Assembly: GCF_000972845.2 (NCBI RefSeq)
Contig: NW_020860930.1
Location: forward strand, 245,240-309,239
Direction: 5' to 3'
Source: Larimichthys crocea
Taxonomy: Eukaryota; Chordata; Actinopteri; Sciaenidae
DNA length: 64,000 nt
In this document: positions 34,290 to 61,300 of the stretch, piece after piece
Numbering within the stretch: the stretch's first letter is position 1
Layout: every line of letters begins with the position of its first letter
The notes under the pieces: generated by a model
The model's input: the letters and a program-made list of their open reading frames with translations, nothing else
The model's database searches: none
Told to the model about the DNA's origin: nothing
Made by a program: the position numbers and the translations under genes

Positions 34290-34295
34290 TTTATT
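34290..34295 (-). terminator. htra1: Polyadenylation signal AATAAA for htra1
   Basis: Exact AATAAA on the minus strand about 455 nt after the stop at 34747. The 3'UTR would include the (CA/GT) tract at 34572-34640. Confidence 0.6.
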
Positions 34296-34569
34296 CCATT
34301 TTTTTGAAAAATTGTCATCAAACACATACAGACAAAAAAAAATACTATTAAAAAATATTCCATCAAGAACACACAGAATGAAACAGAACTACGGTAACCT
34401 GCAGTAACCAGCGACAGACGGGTTAGTACGATATAAACGGTCTGTGATGACAAACTAATAATAAGAGACGTATGATGACAGCGATGAAGCTTCAGTTCCA
34501 GGGCGGTGAAGACGGACCTGTGAAGGTGTGTGAGCATCAAACCATGGAAGAGTAGTAGAACAAGTTCTT

Positions 34570-34571
<2 letters not shown>

Positions 34572-34613
<42 letters not shown>

Positions 34614-34640
34614 AAACACACACACACACACACACACACC
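34572..34640. repeat. (CA)n in htra1 3'UTR
   Basis: About 33 CA units with a few interruptions; GU-rich in the htra1 transcript. Confidence 0.93.
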
Positions 34641-34746
34641 TATTGGTTTGCTTGGTTTTTCAAAGTGTTCATGATTGGTTGAAAAACACTGAGAGCCAGC
34701 TCGGGATTGGTGTTGAGTTGTTGATGCTCAGTCGTCGGCTGAGACG

Positions 34747-49060
<14,314 letters not shown>

Positions 49061-49206
49061 GATGGAGCAGTCCGAAAAGAAACTTGGAGCTGGACTTTAA
49101 GTTGATGTGAAACTCTGAGTTGCACTTTAGAAGACTTCAAGTTTGCTGCAGGTCAGGACACCGGTACCGGCTCACACACTGAGGCGCAGTGGAGCCGCTG
49201 TCCCGG

Positions 49207-49212
49207 TTTATA
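49207..49212 (-). promoter_or_regulatory. htra1: htra1 TATA box
   Basis: TATAAA on the minus strand (context cttttataaaccggg), about 150 nt upstream of the ATG at 49060. Initiation near 49180 is expected. Further upstream is a long (GT)n tract. Confidence 0.6.
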
Positions 49213-49284
49213 AAAGCTGCAGGATAAACACGGGAGGCGATTGGTGGGGGCGTGTGTGACGTCTGTCAGATGGAAGGAGGGGAT

Positions 49285-49340
<56 letters not shown>
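49285..49340. repeat. (GT)n upstream of htra1
   Basis: About 27 GT units starting ~75 bp upstream of the TATA box. Confidence 0.95.
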
Positions 49341-49345
<5 letters not shown>

Positions 49346-49359
49346 GTTAGAGTGGAAAG

Positions 49360-51464
49360 TACCTGCACAATTACTGAACCAAAATCTCAGTTCCTCTCTT
49401 CATGTCAGAGGAGAACATCTCTCTCCTCCCTGAGTGTCAGTCTGACAGCAGCCAGCTGACATTACTGACTCCTCACCTGTAAACCTGTTTTCATTTCAAT
49501 ACATTTTCTGAATGAGTAACATTACGGTCAGCCTACGTCCTGCCTTGTCCAGTCAGTGAGTGCTGCTGTGCAACAATTCAACGCACTGACTGAGAAGTTC
49601 AGCTCAGTTTTAAGACCCGTTTCTTTTGAACCCTCATCACATTTTCTGAGCCACACTTCTACAGACTTTATAAGAAAACACCAGTTTGCTTTAAAGTGGA
49701 TTAATTATCAATTATTGTTCCATGTTGTCGTCATGAAATTCACATTTTTATCTGAACATGTAGCACGCTGTGGACTTCAACCGGGTAGTGTTGTCTCAGT
49801 TTGAGTATGGCTATTGTGAACTTAGCACAAATTATTTGACTGCTAAAATATGAATATAAATCCAGTGTCCACACTCAGCTGTGATTGTTATGAGTGAAAC
49901 CATCTGTTCAGACAGAAATCCTGTTCACAGACGACATAATGTTAAAAGTTTACTCATATCTGCTGACGTCCTTCCCTTTTACTCTGATGTTAGTTATCAT
50001 AACTACAGCGAGTAAACAGGATATGATGCCATGACAGGTTTCTCTGGTTTGAACATGAGTGGAAAGAAATGTGAGTACACAACATAACAAACTATTTTTA
50101 AGGTTGTAAGGTGGGAATGATCATCTGTGGTAATAACATATTCACTGACATCATAACAATGTTCACAGCTCTCTGAATGACTGTTTGCAACTCACAAACA
50201 CACAGTTTGATGACTTCATTTCACTGAAGTGAATCGTTCAAAATGAAAGGTTCGTCTAGAGTTCCTTTCACAGAGAGCGTCGCATCATCGGCAGCATGAT
50301 GTAAAAGCCCTGTTCTGGAAACTGTCAATTGTTCTGACCGCTAAACGCTCCATGTCACGGTATCTATGACATCACGTGACATCATGTGATTGTCATTTAA
50401 CTCTTCTCCGACAGAGCTGAAGTCATTTGTCTCCCTGAAACCGCAAACACTGATTAAAACTGAGACATTACAACCTTTAACAATGTTACTGAGAGACACT
50501 CTGATCAACAACAACTCACCTGTGGTGACTGCATGCAGCACTGAAGCTGGGGTTCATACACTCTTGACAGCTCCGGTTCTGGCACGACACTAGCTGATGA
50601 ATGCCTGTGGTACAAACTCTAACACTCCCCCGGTGCTCTGAGCTCACATGTGCTGTATTATGACAGCAACTACCCTGAAAATGTTTTTCTGAACACAAAG
50701 CTTTATGCAACTTCAATTTTTGGGCCCACGTTCAAGCATTGTAGGGTGCAACGAATCCTGCAGACTCTAGGAGACACTTGAAATATCTTTTATATTTAAG
50801 TCCGTACTTTTTGCAGCAGATCTCCACACTTTTACACCACAACAGGCCTTTTCACTCAGCTCTCTGTTTCTAGTCTGGTTGGTAAATATTTGCACATAAT
50901 TAACGAACAATCGGCTCCACAGTCGTCCCTCCACACTGCGTGATACGGCTGTACAGCCACCGCTGGGCTCATTTCCTTCCCGTCCGGCTGCTGGCTGTTG
51001 TGTTTGTCAGCGGCTGCTGAGTTTTTTTGACTTATTGCTGGAGGATGCCAAGAAATCCACCCAGAGTCTGATCCCCAAAGGATGTGTGTGTGTTCCAGTG
51101 TGTTTTTGTGTGTTGTTTGAAAGAAATGTGTTGACATATACATCTGAGCGAGAAAGAGCCAGAGAGTGAAAGTGAGACAAAAAGTGTTTTTAGTGTCTTT
51201 ATGAATTGTTTCTTGTTTCCTCTTCAGGGTGTCAGGCATACCATACACCCCTCTAACCTTTTGTTTCAAGTACCAACTCTCCAATAAAGAACAACTCAAC
51301 TTTTAAAGAGTTTTCCTCACAGACGAAACAAAACATCTTTATTTGTAGATCAAACTCTTGATTTCTGTGAAAACTTTGGGTAAAAACACACAAGTGGCAA
51401 CCCGACATGCGTCACTGCATGCTGCCATGTAAAAACACAGCGCCAGTCATTAACACTCCATAAA
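49360..51464. other. Intergenic, no recognised feature
   Basis: Upstream flank of htra1. Only short stop-limited frames without splice context. No gene, RNA or clear element recognised. Confidence 0.55.
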
Positions 51465-52115
51465 AAGCACGGTGGAGCGGTGTTTAGTACTGTCAGCTCA
51501 CAAGAAGGTTCTGGGATTGAACCTTTCTGTGTGGAGTTTGCACGTTCTTCATGGGTTCTCTTCTGGTGATTTTCTCTGGTAGTCCAAAGACATGCAGATG
51601 ACCAGGTGTGGGAATATCTGGAAATTTATGATTTAGGCTTATACAATGTTTCTGCCTATTCTGGCCCATTAGGATCACTGAAATGAGGCAGAATGTTTCA
51701 CAAGGTGGCAGGGACCATCCCAAAGGTTGCTCTGATATGGACTCCTCCAGGCAGGTGATGAACTTGGACGACCAGGATGATCTTAACTTGAGGGACAGTT
51801 CAACATGTTCAAGGATAGTGAACGATGGAGGGAGCTCCGGGGAATAAAGGAGTCAGAACTTTGCTGATTAACAGGGCAGCACAGCAAGAAGCTCGGGCGT
51901 TTCTGTGTGGAGTCTGCATGTTCTCTCCGGGTACTCCAGCTTCCTCCCACAAGACGGGTAACTGGTGACTGCCTGTAAGTGTTAATGTAAGCATGAGTGG
52001 TTGTTTCTCTCTGTGTGTCAGCCCTGTGATGAATTGTACCTTGCCACTCGGTTGAGCTGAGCCAGCTGGGATCGGCTCCAGTCCCTCACGACCCTGATAA
52101 GAATAAGGATGGATG
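51465..52115 (+). repeat. Two family B repeats in tandem orientation
   Basis: 51465-51650 (gcacggtggagcggtgttta .. ctttctgtgtggagtttgca) and 51865-52115 (tttctgtgtggagtctgcat .. ctccagcttcctccca .. gccagctgggatcggctcca). Both are diverged partial copies. Confidence 0.75.
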
Positions 52116-52824
52116 TCACTGTTTTTTTTCACAGGTTGTGTGCGGCACTATTTCTTGACTGCTACACATAACTCCCTCGAATCTTTGTTGGCTGCCTGGT
52201 AACTGAGTATTTTCAACTCCATGCATGTTTATTTCCATTTCAAGCTTTTGAACATTGGTCATTTGTGGGAATCACAACGAAAACCTTCTTTGTTTGATTT
52301 TTGTCAGCTGGTTCACCAGCATTGAGCAAAACTGGGTGCTGGGGTTAACACGTAACAATGAATTATGCAACTCCATGTGAACAGTTCAACTCCTTGAGTG
52401 TCGGGCATGCACAATCAACGTATTGCCATGCTATCTTTTGCTTTTTACAGTTTCTGTAGACAAGAAGACTCTGGACTATAAGTCCACATGTTTTTAATAC
52501 CAGAAACAAGAACACGTCTTTAAAGCATGTTACACGTCATTCAAACAAACCTCGGTATGGTTTGATGTAAGGAGCAGCTCGGCCTCTGGAGGTCTTTCAG
52601 AACATTAGTTTGGCTTTCATAAACGTCCTGTCGGATGATTCGATCGCTCTGAACGCTCTGGGCCGTTCAGTCTGAGAGAAGACATAACACAAAGGGCGGA
52701 TTGTCATCCATCTTTCTGCCTCTCTGTTTGTGTGTGTTGCCGTTGCCACCCTCATCACTATAGAGACGTACTCGGGGGGGTCGGAGTGAGCTGAACACTG
52801 GATAAAGAGGAAGATGTGTGTCTG

Positions 52825-53500
52825 TTCCTTATAGTTTCTCAAGGTCCTTGAGAGATTTTCATGGTTCTTTTATTGGGTCTTTGAGGGTATTCAAATGGTC
52901 CTTGAAGGAGTTCCAGTGATTCCTAGAGACCTTGCAGAGACCCTTGAATCCACTCAGATAGGGCTTGCATGTGATCCATGTTTCCTTTCAAGGCTCTAGG
53001 TGTCTGTGATGGGACTGTGGTGGTTTCAAGGGATCCTTCAAGGACCTCCAGGTACACTGGAAAGAGTTCCATGGATTCTTGCAGTGGCTGCCTGTTAAAG
53101 GGGCTCCACTAGCTCCACTTAAGGTGATTCAAGGGAACTCCATGGATCTTTTAAGACGTTCCAATGATACTTGATGAATCAGTGATGTTTGAAGGAGTAT
53201 GGGGTTCCTTGAATGGGTACTAATGTTCTATTTACAGGTTGCAAGGGTCTTTAAGTGATCATTGAAGAGGTTCCATGGATCCTTAAAGTGGTCCTGAATG
53301 GCATCTAGTGGCCCCTTTTTTAAATGAGGGAGATGTAGTGTTCCAGTGGTCATTGAAGGACTTCCAGGAGACTATAAATGTGCTAATGTTCACTGAAGTA
53401 GGTCAAGAGGTCTTGAATGAGTTACAAAGAAGGGTTCAGTTGGCCCTTGAAGGGCTGCAACTAACTTTCTGAAGGAGTCTTGTGGAGTTTCTACGGCCCT
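52825..53500 (+). repeat. Degenerate minisatellite of ccttgaagg-type units
   Basis: About 25 imperfect units of roughly 25-35 bp, each containing a core like tccttgaaggagttcca or tggatcctt. No two neighbours are identical, which suggests an old array. Similar single units occur near 29800 and 62230. Confidence 0.75.
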
Positions 53501-54050
53501 TGAAGGTCTGCCAGCATCATAAGGAACAATTTAACAGAGCCAAGGCCTTGAAACATGATTGAACTCTGTTATATGATAATAATAAATGCACCGGAGGGAA
53601 ACGGACATAATGTGACGCTGCGGTGTAACAGCAACAGAACATTTATTGTTTCACACTGTTTAATTACATTATGTTTAACAGTTTCATGTTGTTAATTGCA
53701 ATTATTCAGCAATATTTACATTTTACTTTCACGTGTATTTTCAAAGTGTAAACGTGTCTCTTAATTACGTTCATTAAGTTTGAGTTCTGCTGCTGAACTC
53801 TGCGTATGAATGTGCTTCAATTTCTTCACCTTGGAAACATGATTTTTAAAATGTTTACCGTGAGTCATGCACATGAAGTGAATCATTAAACTGATATAAA
53901 CTGTAATAAATGGTGGGCGTGTCCTCCGCCAGTCGGTCGGACGGTCCGGGTCTGCTCGGCTCCAGAGCCGGTTGGACAGCTCATCATCCCTGTTTATGAT
54001 GTGAAGTCCACTGGAGGCCGTTCAAACGCTCTGCTCGGCTTTTCCTGGAA
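53501..54050. other. Intergenic, no recognised feature
   Basis: AT-rich stretch between the degenerate array and a (GT)n block. No gene recognised. Confidence 0.55.
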
Positions 54051-54054
54051 ACAG

Positions 54055-54056
<2 letters not shown>

Positions 54057-54123
<67 letters not shown>

Positions 54124-54382
54124 TATCAATCTAATTCCACTCAACTTGAGTCAGTCAGCAATAATGTTTTGATTAATGCATGTGCGTGTCTGAGTTGGAG
54201 AAAGACAGAGCGTGAAAAAGACAAAAGAGAGAGAACAACAAAGTCGGAGTTGGCATGTGTTAACACACAGCTGCTGCCAGGCCTGTGCACAGTGTGCTGT
54301 GTATGTCTGAGTGTGTTTGTATATGTGTGTTTGTCTCTCGGATGACTCAGGCCTCCTCCCATCCATCCAAACAGTCCAATGA

Positions 54383-54462
<80 letters not shown>
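54057..54462. repeat. Pair of long (GT)n tracts
   Basis: Two runs of 30-37 GT units at about 54057-54120 and 54389-54462, with ~270 bp of unique sequence between them. Confidence 0.93.
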
Positions 54463-54464
<2 letters not shown>

Positions 54465-54814
54465 TTTCAGATATTGGCTGATTCTGACTTTGGTTGAAAT
54501 CAAGACAAACAATGACGAATCTGACGTTTTCGGATCAGACAGTCGAATCAGGACGACACAGATGAACAGAACCAGAAACCGTTCTTCTCTCTGTGGGTAC
54601 CGGTCCAAATGGAAACAGCAGTGGTTTCTTCTAAAATCTTAAACCTTGGTAGAAAACATTCTCCTGGTTCTCTGTCAAACACATGAACCCGACCTGGCCT
54701 GGACCAGGTATGAGGCCAGTGATACTCCAACCGTTTCTGGTCCATCTCGCCTCTTCGGGTCTGACTTAAACTTTCTAAAGTGTGTGCAGAGTTTGGATGC
54801 GTTACATGAGCAAT

Positions 54815-55880
54815 AGTTATCTACTCATCAGGCCACAGCTGAGGGTTTGAATCCCAAACACAGAAACCTTTCTTTGTGGAGTTTGCATGTTCTCTCCGGA
54901 GAGGACATTTAGGTTCATTGGTGGCTACTTGTCCAGGGTGTTAGATGATGAAGATGAAGAAGTTATGATGAGGATGCTCTCTGAGCAGCTTCGCACTCCT
55001 CAGGCAGAGTAAAGTCTAAAACCTTGAAGCCACACTGACTTCTTTGGAGGAGAAGTAAAGCCTGTACCTGAGGTGAGGTACAGAAACATCAGCAGGGATT
55101 AGCAGTTCAGATTTCACTCATGTTGCTGCACTTAAGAGCAAATAAAGCAGCTTTCACTGTGATGTATCGGCTTTGGGCCACAGTGCACGACTCCTTGTTT
55201 TGCTCTTGTTCTTACTGGCTTCTTCTTAAATCCCAAACTGGCAGCACTGGCTGTTTTCTGCCTGTTCCTCTGAAGGAACACATGGTGCTTTCCTCTGAAG
55301 TCCGTGAGCATGAGGCCCATTTAAAATCTGAACCCGAGCCAGCTCCTCCCTCGCACACATTTGTCTTACAGTGGCTTCATTAGACAGATGAGAGCTCAGC
55401 CCTGCACTCCAGCCCTGATGAGGGCTGAGTGTACAGCTGAACGTAAATCACAGGGCGATTGTGTAACGGGGAAGAAAAAGCAGCTTTCTGCAGGAGTGTG
55501 TGACGTTCAACAGATCTGGACGAGCTGACTGGAAGTATGGGGCACAACATGTGTGATGGGACAGGTGCTACATGTTATTCAGTTTAGTGTTAATAATTCA
55601 GAGCCCCGAAGACCCCGAGAATTCTGTAACCTCTTATCCTCATCAGGGTCACGGTGGGGCTGGAGCCTATTCACATTCGGCGAAAAGCTGGGTACAACCT
55701 GGACAAGTTCATCACAGAACAACCATTCACACCTACGGCCAATTTAGTGTCACCAGTTAATCTGGTAAGGTCCATGTTTTTGGACTGTAGAGAACACACA
55801 AACACACACAGGGAGAAAGGGCCCCAGCCGGGGTTCGAGCCAGGAACCTTCTTGCTGTGAGGCGACAGTGCCACCCGCCC
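54815..55880. repeat. Two family B repeats in opposite orientation
   Basis: 54815-54945 is plus (tttctttgtggagtttgcat, gttctctccgga). 55630-55880 is minus and the most complete copy: cttatcctcatcagggtcac .. cattcacacctacggccaat .. gagccaggaaccttcttgct, then gtgaggcgacagtgccac. Confidence 0.75.
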
Positions 55881-56855
55881 CATAAATTAAAGAACCAAAT
55901 TATTAATTAGAAAAGTCATAACAGAAATGTAATATTGTAATGTTCATTCAGAACTTCAACACACCACAAGTAAGATATAATAATAATAATAACAGAGGAA
56001 GTTCTGCTCTTTCACTCGTTGCACCTTGAACTACGAGTTGGCTGGTGTTTCTACATGGCATTCCCAGGCGAGATTACAACCTCCAACGAGCTCACATCCA
56101 AACTTCATCTGGAAGAGAGCGACGAAACCAACCGCTCCAAACGAGCCACTCATCGTGGTTCTGTGTGGTTTCTGGACCGAGCTCGTCTTTGGCTGAGCAG
56201 ACGGGCCGACCTGAAGTGAACCTCTGCCTCTTTATGTCTCTAATAGATTCGGAACAATCAATGTGTCGTTTGAGAAAGATAAATTGTTACAGAACATGAA
56301 AAAGTCACTTTTAGTGCCTCATCGGGAGTTCTTGGCTCGTGAACTTGTTTTTTTAAAGGAACTGTTCTCGTTCTTGCAGTGGAACCAGCGCGGTGTTCCG
56401 GGTTGTAAATTTATGTTGGAAGAACCTCTTCAGGTTTGAAACATTTATTTCTGTATGATCGTACAACACATTTAAAAAAGAGGCTCTTTGACTCCAAACA
56501 CCTGATGTTTACTGAGATGGTCTTCATATCAAACTAGCTGCTGGAAACATCTGGACGGGACGTCATGGGCTCCACGTTTGGCCCTCAGGAATAAATAACT
56601 GAGGGTCATTTAGGGGAGTTTCTCTTTAAGGCGTCGGCGCTCCAGATAAACGGAACCTGATTTGGAAATCGAGCCGACTGTAACAGCTGGAGGAGAACAG
56701 ATGTTACGTAATGAAGAAAAGTGTTTGGATGTATGCGCAGACATCGACACACACGAATGAATTCAGCTTTAGCAGCTTTACATCAATGACAGTGAACCAA
56801 CATGCACGTTAAGAGGACTCTGAAACTGTGAGAGCTTGATTGTGATTGGTTACCA
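55881..56855. other. Intergenic, no recognised feature
   Basis: No exon with splice support and no repeat family that I can name. Confidence 0.5.
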
Positions 56856-56861
56856 GTGTTG

Positions 56862-57060
56862 GGTCATGTTACTTTTGAAAGTAACTTATTACGTTGCAGC
56901 GTTACTTAAATTTCAATGCTTAGTTACTTCTGCGAATGAAAGAAACAGGAAAAGGCAAACGCAGTAAAATGATGCTGCTTATTTGAAAATGTAATTAAGT
57001 TACTATCACAACAAAAAAGAACTATAACAAGTTACTATGTGACACTTTCAGGTCACGGTT
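56862..57060 (+). mobile_element. hAT-like terminal fragment
   Basis: Starts cagtgttgggtcatgttact followed by tttgaaagtaacttattacg, the usual 5' end of a fish hAT family. No matching 3' end is seen, so it is a truncated copy. Confidence 0.55.
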
Positions 57061-58427
57061 CATTTATTTCTCACAGGAAATGGATAAAAAGCTGGCGGCT
57101 CCGCTTGGCTCGCCACCTTCTGTGTTTTATACCTAACAGGACAGGCTTTGAGATCACCGATTGGGACGCGGCCAAACGTGCAACATGCCTACAGAGAGCA
57201 GTTAAACAATGATGCCGTGCACCGTGATTCATTGTCCCACCGAGGGACATGCAGTCAGGTGGAACTCAAGTGATTAATGATGGAAAAATACAAAGCATCT
57301 CCGTCCTGTCCTGATAAAAGCTGCAGAGGAAGTGTCACCATCGAAAGTGATTTAACTTCAGTGTTCAGAGTTTCTATCCAACATGCACTGAGCATGCAGA
57401 TGAAAGTCTTAATCTGCCTCCATGATGTTCATCTTACGCAACTCCTCGAGGTCTGGGATGTGACTGCAGCATGGTACGCTGTTGTGAGACTGACGCTCTG
57501 CAGCCGTCGTCCAGAAATCATGACCCGATGACCGACAAACGCCTCAGCAGAGTTTATTTGGAGAGCCTCCACCCACTGAGGAATGGCGTGGAGAATGGGC
57601 CGTAAATCAGAGCACGAACCCGCCTGAAATGTGTGCAGGGTGGATTCACAGCAGGGAATAGTGATGCCTAGTGGACAGACGCAGATCTGCTCCTCACTGA
57701 AGGATTAAACGATGATATGTGTGAGATTGCAAACATTATTCTAGCAGCTAAACAACTATTTGCTATGAAAAGATACAGCGGAGTCAGACTCCTTTCCTGT
57801 TATTGTACACAGAGAGCGACTTTGTCTCGGCTACGTCAGTGAACCGAGGATTTATTTCGACCAAAGCAGAGCTGGTGATTGTTGGAACCGACTAACAAAG
57901 ACGTTCATGGTCAGATTTATCTTGTTTCTTCTGAATGAAGTTACGATGTTAAAGTGTTCAGACACAATCCGACGTCCTTTGATGGACACATTTGTCCCTG
58001 AATACCTTCACTTCTAACTCTGTGAATTCAGAGTTTATTTCGACCAAATCGATGCTGGTGAATGTTGAAAAAGTCTAACAAAGACATTTTAGTGAGTTTT
58101 ATTGAGTTAGCCTCCAGTCTGAAGCGTTTTCTGCTGGTTTGGTCAATGGAGTCTGGCGAGCCATAAAACCTTTGGTTTGAGGTGAGACTTGAAGAATGAA
58201 TTACACATACATCACCTTTAAACTACTGTCTATCATTGGAGCCACGATGAAGTTTTTCACCTCGGCTTACTGTCTTTGTGTCACATCGGGGCTCATGTAG
58301 GCGTCCAACGGGGGCAAGAGCGAGACTACAGAGCAGGAAATGCAGATTTTAAATCACATTCCAGTGTATTTTGATTTTTTAATTAAGTTTTTTTAATTAA
58401 TTAATTAATTTGTATGACTACAGGGAG
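57061..58427. other. Intergenic with family C repeat copies
   Basis: 57841-57930 and 58022-58110 share ttatttcgaccaaa and gctggtga..gttg..aa text with each other and with 38756-38875. No gene recognised. Confidence 0.45.
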
Positions 58428-58435
58428 GTCACGTA

Positions 58436-58836
58436 TAGGGATGGGAATCGAGAACCGGTTCTTGTTGAGAACTGGTTCCGCGTGTTTCATGGAATCGTTT
58501 GGCAGTTTATCCAACGATAAAACACGAATTACGTCACGTAACTTCCGCAAGAAGTTACGCACTTCATGCATTTCACCAAAACAGACGTCAACAGGGCGAC
58601 TTGCAATCATTGCAAAGTGGAGATAACAGCGTCGGGAGGGAACACGACCAACATGCAGAAACATTTGTGCACACAACATGCGATATTTTTAAATGAATGT
58701 CGTGTTTTTGACACAAAGTTGATGCTGATCAAACTGTTTGTTCTCCTTTTTTCCCCAAATGAGAATCGATAAAGAATCGAATCGTTAAGCAGAATCGATA
58801 ATGGAATCGTAAAAATCTGATCAATTCCCATCCCTG
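58436..58836 (+). mobile_element. 401-bp hAT derivative retaining a BED zinc-finger piece
   Basis: Terminal inverted repeats tagggatgggaatcga (left) and tcaattcccatccctg (right) are flanked by a perfect 8-bp target duplication gtcacgta (58428-58435 and 58837-58844), diagnostic of hAT transposition. Inside, the plus-strand frame at 58566-58690 encodes CNHCKVEIT .. NMQKHLCTQHA, the C-x2-C / H-x4-H pattern of a BED finger as found at the N-terminus of hAT transposases. The catalytic domain is absent. Confidence 0.88.
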
Positions 58837-58844
58837 GTCACGTA

Positions 58845-59180
58845 CCTACAGGGAGGTACACGTAACAGTTTGACAAACAGCGCTTTAGTAGTTTTACTGT
58901 TGGTAAGGATCACAAATGAAATACTCTGGGAGAGCCAACTTTGGTACCGTTGTCCACAATCTTTCCACATCTCTCCTCCTCCTCCTAGATCACCAGATGT
59001 GTATTAATCCACCGCTGAAAATAGACCCTAATAAATTCTCCATTTCCTCCTGTTTGAGTCATTTGCTAAAAACGTTATCAAGCTGTTGACAGGCTGAGCC
59101 CGCATGAAAAATCTTCTCGTGATTTATTGACAATAAGAAACTTTTCTCTGAACATGTGAAGAAGACGCCCGAGTCCAGTG
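58845..59180. other. Intergenic, no recognised feature
   Basis: Between the hAT derivative and the putative transcript end near 59200. Confidence 0.5.
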
Positions 59181-59194
59181 AACGTTATTTTCCA

Positions 59195-60844
59195 AATATC
59201 TTTTAATAAACGGAGCACATGTTCTTAGAATCAAGTTAACACGCTAAAAAGGGTCAAAACATCTTTTTCATCATCGAGTCTTTAGAAAGAACAACGCAGG
59301 CACTTTACCCAGCTTATGTTTGACAGGGGACAACAGCAGTGAGGGACGTCTGTGTGCATGCAATCATGCACACGTGTTTAGAAAAGTCAGTAAACAACAT
59401 ATATATGTAGATTTTTTTTTTTTTATATCTCATCACTGTAAATAATAAAATCGTTAAAACTAAACGCACATCAGAAACAGAAAAAAAAAAAACTAAAAAA
59501 CCCACAACCAGAGTCTCCATCTGCGCTCGCAGCGTCCAAAAATGACAAAATATGAGTTTGGTGTCACGTCTCCGCGTCTTTAAACTTAAAACATTAAAAC
59601 AAATTCATCAACGTGTGATGGAGTCACAAAGGAAGGGCGACCTGAATGTACAGTGCAGGAGGCGAGGGGCGTTCAGCTGGTGAGCGGTTCGTCGACGCTG
59701 CAGAAGACCACGACGTCATCGATCAAAGTCTGATCTCACCGCTTTGGTAAAATTATTATTTTTTTGCTTCAGTTGAAAGATTCATTGATTCATAAATACA
59801 ATGTTTCACTCACTGTAACGGGATAACGAGTACGTCTGTTTTTGCTCGTGGTGTACTGATTATTATACTCTATGCTGATGATGTTTTAATGTTCGTTTAT
59901 GAAATAAATCTTAATGCAACAGGCGCTGCTGTCAACAGACATTTGTACCATCCACTCCACCCATGCTCGGCCAGCAGACCTTTATAAAATTAGATAATGT
60001 GACTCTCAGATTAGGATCGATAACGTGAACAGTTAACGTTAAAAATGTTTTTTCATGTTACTACGACAGACAAACGTACACGTGATAACCTGTGCTCCAT
60101 CGCGTATGTTTGTATGTCACGATAACGTGGAAAGTGTCTTGTCATAACAAGATGTTTTTACGTTTTTAGGTGTCCATGTGTCGTAATAATGTGAAAGTAT
60201 CTTGTTATAACATGACACTGATGCATTTTCGTTTTTCTGGCTTGGTAAAAAAAGTGTCAACGTTCACAAAAATGTAACTCTATGCAGAGATTATTTTTTA
60301 ATTCACTTGATGTCAGCACATTTGTGCTGGTTAATAATAAATGAACTTCAGTGAATCTGGACTTTGGAGCTTTAAAGCGCTAAAACACGTCTCAGGAGAC
60401 GAAAAGATTAAAGAGTTTCTAACACGAAGCAGGATTGTCTTAAAAAATAAACGGAGAAGCTGGATTAGTCAGTCTCTCGCAGAGTCAGACGACTGACGCT
60501 TCCAGTTTTTTTTCTGACATCTGTAGAAAAACCACGACTGCAAACTTTGGTTTTCTTACATGAGTCATGAAACCCGAGCGTCACGGTGCACTGAGCGGGC
60601 TTTGGGTTCTTGTGCTACTGAAACAAAACTTCACGTTACAACTTGAGATGTTTGTTCTTTTCTTCGCGTGGTTTCTGTTTGTCAGCATCGATTCTTTGTG
60701 AAGAAGATCCGGGAAGACGAAAGTGACAGAAACAACAGCGGAGGAAGAAGAAGGTCCGATGTGCACACACACATACAATAGATGGTCCCAGGAAGTTTTG
60801 CAGAAGGATTATCAGTTGTCAGGTAGTTTTCTCAGCACATGTAG

Positions 60845-60892
<48 letters not shown>

Positions 60893-61056
60893 GATTGTCA
60901 ATCATCATCGTGTTCGTCGTCAAATCAGGGTCATCTGAATGTCAGAATTTTCAGTGGTGCGACTATTCAGCTCCTCCCCGCCACCGCTGCCGACCAATCC
61001 CAGCTCGGCGATTTTGCTGCGCCGTTTCCACGGCGACTCGTGGCCGTCGTCCTCGG
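59195..61056 (-). other. Possible 3'UTR of the unidentified minus-strand gene
   Basis: Downstream of the exon at 61057-61300. An ATTAAA signal (minus) lies near 59204-59199 and another near 60302-60297. The stretch holds a (GT)n at 60847-60888 and an ataacaagat-type repeat near 60060-60240. The extent is uncertain, and if the longer frame is real its coding part reaches 60920. Confidence 0.35.
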
Positions 61057-61300
61057 TTACTTCGAAGACTGCACCGTCTCCTGCAGCGACAGGCGGGAGC
61101 GCGCCGACGGGAGGGGCATCATCACCGACTGGACGCCGCTCAGCCTCCACGGGAGCAGGCCCAGGAAGTTGTCTTGGTTGTGGGTGTCCAGCGTGAGGCT
61201 CAGGGCCCGCTGAGGCGGTACCGGAGGAGGATTGTGGGTGTTCCTCATCAAAGGGGTAGTAGAAGGTGGAGGAGGATGTTGGGGAGTGGTCACTGCGCTC
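61057..61300 (-). CDS. Probable terminal exon of an unidentified gene (partial)
   Basis: A strong acceptor (ctctctctccag) precedes base 61300 on the minus strand. One frame is open from the acceptor to TAA at 61059-61057 (81 codons, two bases needed from the previous exon). It starts SAVTTPQHPPPPSTTPLM, is proline-rich, and then has SLTLDTHNQDNFLGLLPW with strongly G/C-ending codons. A second frame is open from the same acceptor for 126 codons to TGA at 60922-60920 and ends NSDIQMTLI. I do not recognise either peptide, and no upstream exon was found with confidence inside the window. It could be the 3' end of a gene to the right. Confidence 0.45.
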
